NCBI RefSeq assembly: GCF_932294415.1
Contig: NC_065544.1
Coordinates: 38,621,793 to 38,685,792 of the forward strand
Direction of reading: 5' to 3'
From: Quercus robur
Lineage: Eukaryota; Streptophyta; Magnoliopsida; Fagales; Fagaceae
Length of the DNA stretch: 64,000 nucleotides
The notes beneath the pieces are model-generated. The model had not been told where the DNA came from, did no database searches, and saw nothing but the letters and a program-made list of their open reading frames with translations. Shown here piece by piece: positions 33,001-43,900 of this stretch; positions within the stretch are counted from its first letter, which is position 1, and every line of letters starts with the position of its first letter. Position numbers and translations under genes: made by a program.

Positions 33001-33214
33001 TGTGAATTCTACCTAGTAAATTGCTATATGTTTCCTCCATGGATTTGTATGTGTGGAGTGTTAAATTCTCTTGAATTGTGGATGTTTGATTAGAATAGTT
33101 AGTGGTTCTGGAGTTAACACACAAACATTTGTGATTGCAGGATATGTGCAGAAGATAACAGCTCGCACGGACATTGAAGTAATGGAGGATTTGGATAATG
33201 GAAAACCACCATGA
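27081..33214 (+). CDS. SCO2: Protein disulfide isomerase SCO2/CYO1, chloroplast
   Basis: Three exons: 27081-27464, 28554-28680 and 33141-33214, all in phase; 194 aa, close to the Arabidopsis protein. I start at [20 protein letters not shown], which reads as a transit peptide (Ser/Ala/Arg-rich, few acids). The middle has the conserved [15 protein letters not shown] and [16 protein letters not shown]. Exon 2 carries the DnaJ-type zinc-finger motifs C141RSC144QGSG and C164IPC167QGIG. The tail is [19 protein letters not shown]2/CYO1 is a thylakoid protein with oxidoreductase activity needed for chloroplast biogenesis in cotyledons and for vesicle/LHC assembly. Intron 2 (4.46 kb) is large for this gene and full of repeats: two micro-retroposons, a SINE, a TRIM and two tandem duplications. 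The exon 1 donor (GAG|GTTTTT) is poor but phase and protein continuity fix it. Confidence 0.94.
29001..29012 (-). mobile_element. Micro-retroposed insert, 12 bp, with 21-bp target duplication
   Basis: ATTTTTGATAAG, on the minus strand CTTATC plus an A tract. It is flanked by perfect 21-bp copies at 28980-29000 and 29013-29033 (beginning GCATGGAGCTTGAG). CTTATC(A)n is the same terminal motif as the insert at 30512. Confidence 0.65.
30347..30490. repeat. 72-bp perfect-period tandem duplication
   Basis: Two 72-bp units (30347-30418 and 30419-30490), starting TGCCTATGCATCATATGAAC and differing at only a few positions, so recent. The short frame across it is open because 72 is divisible by three. 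Confidence 0.9.
30512..30533 (+). mobile_element. Micro-retroposed insert, CTTATC + A16
   Basis: 22 bp: CTTATC followed by 16 A, between perfect 15-bp copies of TTAGGAGGATTTATA at 30497-30511 and 30534-30548. It looks like a retroposition event that copied almost only the poly(A) tail. Confidence 0.75.
31506..31619 (+). mobile_element. Short tRNA-derived SINE
   Basis: 114 bp with box A (CTTGTAGCTCAATGGCAC) and box B (AAGGTTCAAATCCCACC), ending TGAGTTACTC plus eight A. It is flanked by TGTAAGGGGCATA (31493-31505) and TGTAAGGGGACATA (31620-31633), a target duplication with one indel. Confidence 0.85.
31701..32300. repeat. Diverged ~330-bp tandem duplication
   Basis: Unit 1 (31701-32030) and unit 2 (32031-about 32300) both begin TGAAGGGTTAGGCTAGTC. 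They share CAATGAGTTnTAT, GCTGTTnAA...TTTCAG, TGAAnnCTGAAACCAGG, ATGTGGCTCTC and TTTTATCATGAATTGTTT. Divergence is substantial, so the duplication is old. Confidence 0.75.
32420..32605 (+). mobile_element. TRIM: miniature LTR retrotransposon, about 186 bp
   Basis: Two direct 68-bp repeats (32420-32487 and 32538-32605), both with GATTAAATGATTAAATTTA, ATATTCTAATAGCTTA and GGA-ACAAT near the end; the second starts TGTTAG and ends CA. Directly inside the left one is TGGTATCAGAGC (32499-32510), the plant initiator-Met tRNA primer-binding site. Just before the right one is AAGGGGGAG, a polypurine tract. The internal part is only about 50 bp. No clean target duplication remains and the left TG is mutated. 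Confidence 0.82.
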
Positions 33215-34309
33215 CTGAATCAATATATAGTTTTTATTTTTTATTTATTTTTTTCCAACTCGGGAATAATACTTTACCATTGTTTTGATGAGTTGTACTT
33301 TCTCCCTCAAACTTTCTTCATAGTTTTCATGTAATAACCTTTTAGGTTCACCCCTTGAAAGATAAAAGCTAAATGCTATTACACACTATTTTACACATTT
33401 ATACACGCACAAAATGCACTAAAATTGTGACTTGAAGTCATGATTTCTAAGTACTCATAAAGATAAATGCCTTGAACAGTGGACTAAGCAAAATTGGATC
33501 AGAACCCAAAGGATAACAGTGGGTGTGGGTGGAGGAATTTCTAACTCGTGGAAAATTTAGGGGGGCGGCGGATTAGCTTGAAAAACGGTTGGTACATATT
33601 TGACCCGCTAACCCAACGGATTAAAACACCATTTTATGGTAAGCCTAGCAAAAATCAATTAGCAAAAGCTCCTCTCTTTTTTTTTCTTTTTTCTTTTTTG
33701 GGTTGTAATCATAAGTTGATAAAATTAAATTATTAAGGACAGAACTTAGGTACATCACATTACATTTTTTTGAATAAATTTAAACATATAACTACATTGA
33801 ATTTAAATGTTCTAAAAAAAAGTAATAGAGCACTAGCAAGTTGGCAAACTGATGCATTATAAGGTCTACAAGTAATAACCCGATTCAATTCCAAGTAATT
33901 CTGACATGAACCCGATCATAACCCAATCCCAATCAAGTTAAACCTGAATCCAACTTAACCCAACTAATTATTTGGTCTACTTGAATCCCAATCGAGTTAA
34001 ACCCTAATCCAACCTAACCCAAATAATTATTCATTCGTTCTACTCAAAAAAGGAGAGATCACAGGACAAGCCAAAAAGAGAATTACAACTTTTGCAAAGA
34101 AATACTTTATTTTTTTTGGCACCATTGCTTTTCCACAAACCTCATCTGTTCATCGTACTTATCACTACAGAATATATTGTTACGTGTTCTACCTTTAGGT
34201 TGAAAAGAAAACAAACAAGGTGCCTTACCTCAAATTGCTGCTTTATCCTGCTACCAATGGGAAAAGAATAATCGATCTTTTCAAGTATCCCAAACTGGCT
34301 TACTCTGCA
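33215..34309. other. Intergenic SCO2-CML
   Basis: 3' UTR and flank of SCO2, then AT-rich sequence. About 33932-34050 holds a tandem duplication with a period near 60 bp (AATCCCAATCAAGTTAAACC and AATCCCAATCGAGTTAAACC). No gene. Confidence 0.4.
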
Positions 34310-34318
34310 TATAAATAG
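34310..34318 (+). promoter_or_regulatory. TATA box of the CML gene
   Basis: TATAAATAG, 112 bp before the start codon, a typical distance for a plant core promoter with a short leader. Confidence 0.5.
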
Positions 34319-34429
34319 GAAGACATTTTGCAATAACACATTGAAGGCTGTTAGAACTTAGAAGTTCAAATCTAACATAAATTTTAGTATCTCCCACCCA
34401 CTCATCAACTGGGAAACAACATCACACAA

Positions 34430-34987
34430 ATGTCGAAGATGAGCTTCCTAGAAATCCAATATAACCTCTCCAAAAGAAAGTTCTTGCGAAAGCCATCCCA
34501 TTTGTTCTCCTTTCGGGATAGGCAAAGCTCAGGCTTAAAACTTGCTTTCGAGCCGAATTTAGATGAGATGAAGCAAGTGTTTGATAAGTTTGATTCCAAC
34601 AGAGATGGGAAGATTTCTCAGCAAGAGTACAAGGCCATGTTGAGAGCTATGGGAAAAGACCACATGATTGGAGATGTGCCAAATATTTTCAAAGTGGTTG
34701 ATTTGGATGGTGATGGTTTTATTAATTTCAAAGAGTTCATGGATGTCCAAAAGAAAGGTGGTGGGGTTAGAACTTTGGACATACAGGGTGCATTTCGAAC
34801 GTTTGATTTGAATGGTGATGGGAAAATAAGCCCAGATGAAGTTTTAGCCATGTTAAGGAAGCTTGGGGAGAGATGCACCATAGAGGACTGCAAGAGAATG
34901 GTGAGAGCAGTGGACACTGATGGAGATGGTATGGTTAACATGGATGAATTCATGACTATGATGACTCAGAACATGCAGCATGGTTAG
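34430..34987 (+). CDS. Calmodulin-like protein with four EF-hands
   Basis: Intronless, 185 aa. The four canonical 12-residue loops are at 55-66 (DSNRDGKISQQE), 91-102 (DLDGDGFINFKE), 126-137 (DLNGDGKISPDE) and 162-173 (DTDGDGMVNMDE). All have acidic residues at 1 and 3 or Asn at 3, Gly at 6 and Glu at 12, so all four should bind calcium. A 45-residue basic N-terminal extension (KRKFLRKPSHLFSFRDRQ) precedes them. It is a cytosolic or membrane-near calcium sensor of the CML family acting through target proteins; the exact CML number cannot be assigned. A second in-frame ATG three codons in is an equal candidate start. The reverse frames are shadows. Confidence 0.93.
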   Translation: MSKMSFLEIQYNLSKRKFLRKPSHLFSFRDRQSSGLKLAFEPNLDEMKQVFDKFDSNRDGKISQQEYKAMLRAMGKDHMIGDVPNIFKVVDLDGDGFINFKEFMDVQKKGGGVRTLDIQGAFRTFDLNGDGKISPDEVLAMLRKLGERCTIEDCKRMVRAVDTDGDGMVNMDEFMTMMTQNMQHG

Positions 34988-35211
34988 AGGGGTCTAGCTG
35001 TGTGAGTAGAAGGGGCTTCTTTTGGTTAGATTGGCTAGATTCCATTGTAAAAGATTTGCCCAAAAAAATCAATGTGAAAGTATTTTACTAATGTAGTTTT
35101 TATTTTAACTTATTTAATTTCCCTCCAGTGAAATATACGAAACAAATCAGAAATATAATGTTGTTAATTTAGTCACAAAAAGAAAGATACACAAACCATA
35201 AAAAGAACACT

Positions 35212-35650
35212 TAGTGTGCGTTTGGATATTGCTTATTTTGCTGAAAATTAAAAACTGAAAACAATAAAAAAAATAATTTCTGGTTACTGTTTATTACTGT
35301 TCAGCACTGTTCATTGGCCTAAATACACTGTTCATGTCTCATTAACAGTGCATTAAGCGTTGGTTTAAAAAAAAAAAAAAAAAAAACACCTGAAACGCAA
35401 AACGTCCAAAATGTGGATGTGATTCAAATAAACACTTAGGATTCGTTTGGATACCACTTATTTTGCTAAAAATTGAAAACTGAAAAAACAATAAAAAAGT
35501 CACTGTTCATGCGCGGGTTACTGTTCATTGGCCTAAATGCACTATTCATGTCCTATGAACAATGCAAGAGGCGCTGGTTCAAAAAAAAAAAAAAAAAAAA
35601 AAAAAAGCAAACGCAGGAGAATAACTTGAATCCAAACGCATACTTAATTA
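35212..35650. repeat. Two tandem copies of a ~220-bp MITE-like repeat
   Basis: Copy 1 (about 35212-35430) and copy 2 (about 35431-35650) share GTTTGGATA...CTTATTTTGCTnAAAATT, ACTGTTCATTGGCCTAAAT, GTTCATGTC and a long A run. Each starts with GCGTTTGGAT/TTCGTTTGGAT and copy 2 ends ATCCAAACGCAT, the inverted form. No coding content. Confidence 0.7.
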
Positions 35651-35914
35651 TCTTTTTAGTGTGGAAGAAAAGATAAAAACGGCAACATGGAGAAGATAAA
35701 GATAACTAAAAAGTAATTAACTGACCAACTTTAATAAAGTAACTTAATTTTTTTTATAATATAACTTTAATAAAATCACTATTTTTGTTACTAGTTAGCA
35801 CTTTACTTTTTGCAAATGAGTCCAATTATACTTGGAGATTATTTGTGGCTAAAGTAGAATCTTGTTATTAATGTAGTCACAAAAATTAAGATACACAGGC
35901 CATAAGAACACTTA

Positions 35915-37302
35915 TGTGTTTGTTTGGAGGTGAAATATGGTGGATGAAAAACTTTGGAGAGAAAATGGGAAGAAATTTTTTTTTGGAATGTGTTTGGTTG
36001 GGTGGGAGGGAAGGAAAATAAATAGTGGAGCCTAGGTATTTTCTTTCTAGGCCCACCAAAATGTTTTTGTGGGGGTCATTTAATTAGGGGGTACTGTTAA
36101 AGCTATACTAATTGGGCCTATGGCCCAATCCGAGGACATTGGACCATCTGAGGATGTTTAGATGAAATTATAAAGGGAACGGAATAAAGAGAAGAGTAGA
36201 GATAATAAGAGATAAGTCCAACGAATGTTCGAGGAGAAAAGCCATCTCGTTAACAAGTGTCCGAGGTCAGTAAAAGTGTCATATCATCATGGACCTTCTT
36301 CAAAGTTACATCACAACTAAGAGTTGGACATTGGACAAGGGATAAGAAAAGAAAAGGGCAAACAAATATCTTCAAAAGCTGCTACCTTCACAGTAAATGC
36401 CTCTTAACCAACTCTCTGACCGCATTAATGTGGAAGTGATGCCTGAACAGTGATCAAACAGTCTTACAGCTGCGGGTTGATGGTTCTGAGAGTTGCTGGA
36501 TGGGACAGGAAGGAGTTCCCCGAATTTAACCTACACGTGTGTGGTAGAGATGATACCAAGATCGTAGTATATAACATGGGAAGATGTACTAAAAGGGGGG
36601 ATCAGGAAAAAAATCAAGGAATTGGAGAACAAGACTACGAACTCTTGTGTAATTTTATTGTTCAACAAGACAATATAATAAAAACTCCTCGAGTTACTCC
36701 GAGGATAGATTTTCTCATCCTACTTGTGTCTAACAGTCTTAAATTACCAAATTTAATCGTTTTTCTTCTGGAATGGATCTAGTTCTTTCATCCACGCTCT
36801 ACAAATTGATTGTTTGGGCCGCTTGGGTTAGAACCTAATTCTATTTTGGGTCCAATCCAATTTTAGTCCCTACAGTTTTATTCCCAAAATGGAGAGAAAA
36901 CTGAGCGGAGATGTATTTTTTCTCGATTGACAAAAATATCCATGCCCATATGCATGTGCACACGGGCTTCATCCAGTTGCCTCTTTTTTTTTTTTTTTTT
37001 GATTTTCTAGGGCTTGGGCGTGATAGTTGTTGTTGTTGTTGTTTTTTTTTTTTTTTTTAACTAAATGTGATTTTTTTTTAATAAATATGGGTTGCTTTAA
37101 AAAAAAATATTATTTGTCACTTTTTTGTTTTAATTGGGTATTATTCTTTAATAAGGGTATATGAGTAAATTTTTCAAACTCACTTTTTTCCGTTCCTCCA
37201 CTTTTCTACTCCTAACCAAACAAAAAAGATAGAAATAAAAATATTTTCTATCCTCCCACCATTTTTTATCCTCCCACTTTTTCACCCCTCTAACCAAACG
37301 GT
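35915..37302. mobile_element. Inverted-repeat DNA element split by an LTR
   Basis: The left part TTTGTTTGGAGGTGAAATAT and GGTGG resembles the complement of the right end (CCACTTTTTCACCCC, TCTAACCAAACGG). Both sides are rich in GGTGGGAGG/CCTCCCACC motifs. The LTR at 36095-36874 lies inside, between GTCATTTAATTAGGGGGTAC and GTTTTATTCCCAAAATGG. Boundaries are approximate. Confidence 0.5.
36095..36874 (-). mobile_element. Solo LTR-like segment, minus orientation
   Basis: On the minus strand it starts TGTAGGGACTAAAATTGG and ends GTATAGCTTTAACA. It shares CAATTTGTAGAG and the GGCCCAAT-rich ends with the solo LTRs at 12288 and 37835, so it is a related family. The 5 bp on either side (GGTAC, GTTTT) do not match, so either the duplication has decayed or an end is misplaced. 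Confidence 0.6.
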
Positions 37303-37834
37303 TACTTTATATAAGATAGTTGTGTTTTTACTGTGAAGAGAGGAAAAATGTGACAGTAATTATTAACTAGCCAAATTTAAGAAAGTAACTTAACTTTACT
37401 AAGTAACTTTAATAAAATGCTAATTGTGATGATAGAATTGTATGGTCTTCTTCCTCCTCAGGCTCTTTTGAGCCTAGGAAGAAGTTGAAGCAAAGAAAAA
37501 ATATGGTGTGAAGAAAAAATTGCTAACTTTAAAATAAAAACATCAAACAAAAAACTTACGTTCACATCGTTAGTTGGCTTGGGTATATCTTTTCTTGTGA
37601 CCGGTGGTTCCACATTAAATTTAAATGTATAAAGAGAATTAAGCTTTGGAAAGCGTGAAATATTGGCGAATTGCTTTAGAATCCTACTGTCAACACAAAT
37701 GCAACACCACTAAAATTTAAAAATTATTAAATATATTTTTATTTATATAATAATGGTAAAAATGTGTTTATTTATATAAAAAGCATATGCTACTTTTATA
37801 TTAATAAGCATATTTTTAATAAATATATGCTTAT
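37303..37834. other. Intergenic with a hairpin and diverged satellite-like sequence
   Basis: CTTCTTCC...CAGGCTC-TTTT-GAGCCTAGGAAGAAG (37447-37484) forms a short hairpin. About 37575-37720 contains a diverged match to the ~184-bp repeat of 40291-40967 (GGTGGTTCCACATT, GTCAACACAAATGCAACACC). Confidence 0.4.
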
Positions 37835-38652
37835 TGTAAGGACCAAATTTGGGTCCCTAGCCCAAAGGATGCATGAACTTAGGCTCAAAGAGCCCAATAC
37901 AATGAATTTGTAGAGAGTGGGTTGGAAAACCGGGTTTCAGTGAGTTAGACAACAAGTAAAGTGGATCCAGATGACAAGAAAATATAAGTAGACTGGTTTA
38001 ATCTAAATAAAATCATTCTTGGCACAGTCCAAAGAGATCAATTCTTATATATTACTCTCAAGTTAGATTACAAGTTCAATTCTTGATTGCTATAGAGTTT
38101 TTCACTTAATTTCTCGATTCTTTCTCTTCAGGGTCTTCTTTTTGTTTTATACTCCCTTCCTTATTTTCTCTTTACCCTCCACGTGTAGGGCAGATTGCTA
38201 GTATTTGATCCTTGTCCTATCAACACCTTCTTGAAGTCTCTAGTAGTAGTTGTAAGGTTGAAAATTACTGTTCAGGTATCACCTCCACGTTAATGTGGCC
38301 AATTGGTTAGGTGCAGAGCATTCAATGCGGTGGTAGCAACTTTCTCTTTAGATATTTTAGGACTTCCCTCTATTCTGTGCTTTTGTAATTCTTATCCATA
38401 TCAATAAAATTTCTTGGAACGCTGCCCTGGACGGTAGACCACCACTTCGGACCTCGGCTTTGCTCAGCCGATGAGAGATTCATCCTCGAACCATCCTCAT
38501 GGACCTATATGATCAAAACTAACCTCTTCACTTACTAACACGGACTCCTTTGATTATGTTCGCCCCTCCTCGGATTATTTCATGGCCTCAGATTAGGCCT
38601 CTGGCCCAATATACACATAGACATATATATCGTTGGGCTTAACATCCCTACA
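37835..38652 (+). mobile_element. Solo LTR, 818 bp
   Basis: Starts TGTAAGGACCAAATTTGGG and ends AACATCCCTACA. Flanked by perfect CTTAT duplications (37830-37834 and 38653-38657). Same family as 12288-13071. No internal region or second LTR is adjacent. Confidence 0.9.
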
Positions 38653-39797
38653 CTTATTAATATAATGGTAAACATATGTTTATTAATATGTTTATTTATA
38701 TATAAATATTATTAAATATATTTTTATTTTAGCATGTGTTGCTTTTATTAATAAATTATTAAATATATTTTCTAGATATTGCTAAGCATATTTTTTCATA
38801 TAATGATAAACATATACCAATTTAAGAGCAACGAGAGAGTCAAAGAGAGTTTGAGATGAGTTTAGGGTTTTTTTTTATTTTTTATTTTTTTAACTAGGAT
38901 GTCAAAATAGTGTGTTTTGACAAATTTTATTAACTTTTTTTTTTTAACACTTACTTCAGCTTGGACGCAAGCCCAGTCGCATCCTCGGCTGTGCATATCA
39001 GATGTGGGTGCACCGACCCAATCAACGCACCCATGCTTTCTAAACTATGAGACTTAAGTGGAAAATTAAGTTTAGTAATCTTTGTGGAAATTTAGCAAGG
39101 GTAATATTACAATTTTGTTATAACATCAGTAAAAAGAACAATGAATAAAAATTACAATAGTTGTGTAAGAACTTGCACCCAACAAAAACTTACCGATGGT
39201 GGTGGTTCCACATTGAATTGAGTTACATACCTATAGTCAACACAAATACAACACCACTGAAATTAATAAAATAAAATAAATGAAATGAAATTATTAGAAG
39301 TAACACATGCTAAATAAAAACTAGGAAGCACGGGTGAGGTGCGGCGACTTGACAATTTTTGAAAAAGTAGGGTGCAGGTGCGGTAGGATACATTTATTAA
39401 TAAATTATTAAATATATTTTTATTTATATTTTCTATATATTGCTAAGCATAATTTTTCATATAATTTGACAAATATATAATAACTAAATAAGAAATCAAC
39501 TCAAGTCTCAACATTACAACTTATATAAAAAACTAAAAAATAGGATAATAGAAATAGATTGAGGGACAAATATAGAGTGAGCTAAAGAGATCAAAGAGCA
39601 TGTGAGAAAGAGATGGAGTTTTTGTAAATAAGGGAGTGTTCTAATATTAATAATAATACTAATAAATTTGCTAATGTAATTATGGTTCAAAAGAAACTCT
39701 TTTTTAGGTGATGGTGTTTTTGTAAATAAGGAAATGTGTAATGGTGTTTCTAAATCATACACCTTCCTAGAAGTTTCCTTTTTCCAATTCACCCCTA
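38653..39797. other. AT-rich intergenic with a diverged satellite unit
   Basis: Mostly AT-rich. 39165-39300 holds one unit related to the 184-bp array (ATAGTCAACACAAATACAAC, ACCACTGAAATT, ATTATTAGAAGTAACACATG). No gene. Confidence 0.4.
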
Positions 39798-39810
39798 CCT
39801 CCACTTGACT

Positions 39811-39817
<7 letters not shown>

Positions 39818-39845
<28 letters not shown>

Positions 39846-39899
39846 AAGAGGAAGACATCCTCAAATTTCATTGAATAGAAGAAGAATCAAAGTACAAAG
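39818..39899 (-). mobile_element. Retroposed LINE 3' end, 82 bp, with 20-bp target duplication
   Basis: Read on the minus strand it is GCTTTGTACTTTGATTC, TTCTTCTATTCAATGAAATT, TGAGGATGTCTTCCTCTTC plus a long A tract. Perfect 20-bp duplications lie at 39798-39817 and 39900-39919 (starting CCTCCACTTGACT). Confidence 0.85.
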
Positions 39900-39919
39900 C
39901 CTCCACTTGACTCTCTTTT

Positions 39920-40290
39920 ATGTAGCCACTGTATATATTTTAATAAATGTTTTTCTCAATTGTTGTGCTCTCCTCTCACAATTCCTTCTCTCTCTTCTTC
40001 TTCTTCTTTGTATTATTCTCAGTTCTTTCACTTCTTGGTATTTTCTCTCTCACAGAATCACATTACTTCCTTCTTTAAAACTCTTTTCTCTTCTTATTCG
40101 ATTTTTTTTTTCTTTTCTCCAACATCAATTCCATCACTTCTTTTCTTTTCTCTTCTCGTATTGGCCCATTTCAAACCAAATTGGAAAGCGAAAAAAAAAA
40201 TTGTCACAAATGCGCGTGCAGCCACGTCCACAACCGCATGGCACATTCGTGTGTATCGGACTTGGGTGCGCCAACCCACAGAATTACTAC
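39920..40290. other. Pyrimidine-rich intergenic
   Basis: CT-rich sequence with several long open frames caused by composition. 40203-40270 is more GC-rich (GCGCGTGCAGCCACG) and leads into the tandem array. No recognisable protein. Confidence 0.35.
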
Positions 40291-40967
40291 GGTTTGGTAA
40301 GTGTGGAATGGTGGCGATTTGTGTTACATTCCTACAGTCAACACAAATACAACACCACTTAAATTTTTTTAAAAAAATTGAAATTATTAGAAGTAACACA
40401 TGTTGAAATAATAAAAATTAAATACCCTTCTATGATTGCTTTAGCCAAATTGATAGATTCCATAGAATTTCTACAGTTTGTTAAGTGTGGAATGGTGGCG
40501 AATTGCCTTACATACCTACAGTTAACACAAATACAACACCACTGAAACTAAAAAAAAAAAAAATGAAATTATTAGAAGTAACACATGTTGAAATAATAAA
40601 ATTAAATACCCCTCTAATTGCTCTAGCCAAATTGATGGATTCCACATAATTTTTATGGTTTGGTAAGTGTGGAATGGTGGTGAATTGCGTTACATACCTA
40701 TGGTCAACACAAATACAACACCACTGAATTTTTTTTTAAAAAAAAATGAAATTATTAGAAATAACACATGTTGAAATAATAAAAATTAAATACCCCTCTC
40801 TTATTGCTTTAGCCAAATTGATGGATTCCACTGAATTTCTACGATTTGGTAAGTGTGGAGTGGTGGCAAATTGCGTTACATCCTTCAGTCAACACAAATA
40901 TAACACCACTGAAATTAAAAAAAAAAAAATGAAATTATCAGAAGTAACACATATTGAAATAATAAAG
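40291..40967. repeat. ~184-bp tandem repeat array, left part
   Basis: Copies begin GGTTTGGTAAGTGTGGAATG at about 40291, 40475, 40658 and 40843. Each continues with GTCAACACAAATACAACACC, an A run, GAAGTAACACATGTTGAAAT and AGCCAAATTGATGGATTCCA. It continues at 45290 after a LINE. Confidence 0.88.
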
Positions 40968-43900
40968 AATATTACTAAGAAGAAACTAAGCCGCCTTTAC
41001 CTCTCAGCGCACAATTGGCACTGTTTGCTATCTTGCGCTCGAGCTTTCTTTGGCCGCCTCGCAAGCTTGCTCTGTCGCTAGACATCATTGTCCCTTCGTG
41101 GGTCCTCTTGTCTCCTTAGTGAGACCTTCAGCTGCCCAGGTTGTGGGCTTTCCTCGCCCAATTTGTGGGCTTCCCTGTGTGGGTTTACCTTGCCCATCTT
41201 GTGGGTTTCACGTCGTCGAAAGAGGTCGTCGCCTCAAAATCTCAAGGCACCGATCAACTTCATTGTATTTTTGAAGGCTTGTCAGCAACTGGGTGAGTTC
41301 TTAGCTTCATGGGCCTACCCATATCTTGGAGTGAAGGGGTTGATCGTTCTTAGCAATGAAAGACGGTGGTTTGGTCTTTGCAAAGCAGAGAGCTTCCATA
41401 TTATCTCAACAACACTTTATCTTGGTTACAGGTAAATTTGTCTTTTAAAAGGTCACAGATTTAGGAGTTTTGTGTTGGATTATTGAATATATGAAGTAAG
41501 GTGATTAAGGTAGCTGAACTATGAGTATATTAAGCCTTAATTGCCGTGGACTTAAAGAAAAAAGTGCTGTTGGAGAGCTTTCTAAGCTCATTAAAGTTCA
41601 ACGTCCCCGAATTGTATTTCTGATGGAGACTAAATTTAAAAAGAAAGGCATAGAAGAAGTGAGAGATGAATTAAAAATAGATAATGTAGTGTGTGTGTAG
41701 ATAGAACTGGAATGGGTGGAGGTTTGGCTCTGTTATGGGATTTAGAATGGGGTGTGAAATTGAAAACCTTGTCAAAAAGCCATATAGATGTTATAGTGAC
41801 AGAGAAGGATGGGGTTTCATGGAGATTGATAGGAATCTATGGGCACCCTGAAAAATTGAAGCATATTAAGGCATGGAATTTGATGCGCCTACTTCATCAG
41901 CAAGTCACATTGCCATGGATATGCATAGGAGACTTTAATAAGATACTTTCAGCGAATGAAAAACAAGGAGGGGAACCAAGAAGTGAGTGGCAAATGGCGA
42001 ATTTTCGAGAGGTGCTGGACGATTGTAGATTAAGGGACATGGGCTTTAAAGGTGCTCGCTTCACATGGTGCAATCGGAGAGATGAACAAGATCGAGTATA
42101 TGTTAGACTCGACCGTGGGGTAGCTAACCAAGAATGGTATGATCTTTTTTCTCACTTTGAAGTTCATCATTTAAGTTTTGCAAATTCTGATCACATGGCC
42201 ATTGGGGTGCGATTAAGAAGGAAATCGTAACTTCAAATTGGGATGTATAAAAAATGATTTTGTTTTAAGGAAACATGGGTGAAAGATGAAGGCTGCAAGG
42301 ACACAATTGCAAATGCTTGGTCTGTTTCCTTCAATGGAAGTCTTATGTTCTAGGTGTGTAACAAAATAAAAGAATGAAGGAAGCAGTTGTTAGCCTGGAG
42401 TAAAAATTTACTGTGTTCCTTAGGCAAAATGATTGAGGAAAAGCAAAATAGGCTGCAAGTGCTAGAGCAGAACAACAGGGATTCATCGTGGGTTGAATGT
42501 GAAGCTTTTAGGCATGAAATTAATATTTTAATTGAGAAAGAAGAAATTTATTGGAAACAAAGATCTTGTATCAGCTAGTTGCGTGAAGGTGATTATAATA
42601 CAAAATTTTTTCATGTGAAGGCGTCTGCAAGGAGGAAAAAAAAAACTTAATTGTCTCGCTAAAGGAGATGGATGGTACGGTGATAGAGCAACAAAGCGAT
42701 ATAGAAAGGGTGATAATTCAACATTTCTTAACTCTCTTCCAATCTTCAAATCTGAATGCCATTGAAGAAGTGGTAGCCCATATTCCTAGAGTAGTTACGG
42801 AGGAGATGAATGATTGGCTTGTGAGAGATTTTCATCTCGAAGAGGTTCGATTTGTCTTATTTCAGATGCATCCTTCAAAAGCTCTAAGCCTTGATGGTAT
42901 GACTGCTTTCATTTTTCAAAAGTTTTGGCATATAGTGGGTTCTGATGTAACTAATGCTGTGCTATCATGTCTAAATTCTGGAATTATACTTCGAAATATA
43001 AATAATACCCACATAGCACTAATACCCAAAACCAAAGATCCTGAATCAATCACACAATATCGCCCCATTAGCCTATGTAATGTGCTATACAAAATCATAT
43101 CTAAAATGATAGTCAATCGGCTGAAGCTCATCCTCCCAAATTTAATTTCTAATACTTAGAGTGCTTTTGTCCCAGGAAGATTAATTACAGACAACATTTT
43201 AGTTTCATATGAAACTTTGCATAGCATGAAAAAGAAAAGGTGGGGCAAGAAAGGTCAAGTAGCTATTAAATTGGACATGAGCAAAGCTTATGACCGGGTT
43301 GAATGGGGTTATTTACAAAGGGTGATGGAGAAAATGGGGTTTCATGCAAAATGGGTGCAATTGATAATGGCATGCATAACAACCGCTCATTTTTCTGTTT
43401 TAGTTAATGGCAATTCTACTGGTTATATCTTGCCTTCTAGAGGATTGAGAAAAGGTGACCCTCTGGCCCCTTATCTCTTTATGTTTTGTGCTGAGGGGCT
43501 CATTGCTTTGCTCAGAAAGGCAAAAATAGATGGAATTATAAGAGGAGTGGCAGCTAGCAGAGGTGGTCCTTGTATTTCTCATCTCCTATTTGCTGATGAC
43601 ATCTTATTATTTTGTCGTGCCTTAGTAGAGGAGTGCCAACAGGTCAATTTCTTACTTAATCTATATAAGGCTACTTCAGGACAAAAGATTAATACTGATA
43701 AAACTTCTCTGTTCTTTAGTAGCAACACTAGATTAGAGACTCAAGAATCAATTAAACAAGCATTGGGTGTAGAGATAGTCCCAAAATATGAGAAGTATTT
43801 AGGGTTGCCTAGTATAGTGGGGCATAACAAAAAAGCAGCTGTTGCTCCAATCATTGAAAGAGTCTGGAGTAAACTAAAGGGATGGAAGGAAAAGACGATG

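Noticed and set aside
37447-37484. Short hairpin as a miRNA gene
   Set aside because: The arms are only about 15 bp and unequal, too short for a plant miRNA foldback.
41050-41435. Possible LINE ORF1
   Set aside because: No CCHC knuckle or gag-like motif; Pro/Cys-rich frames in a GC-richer leader.
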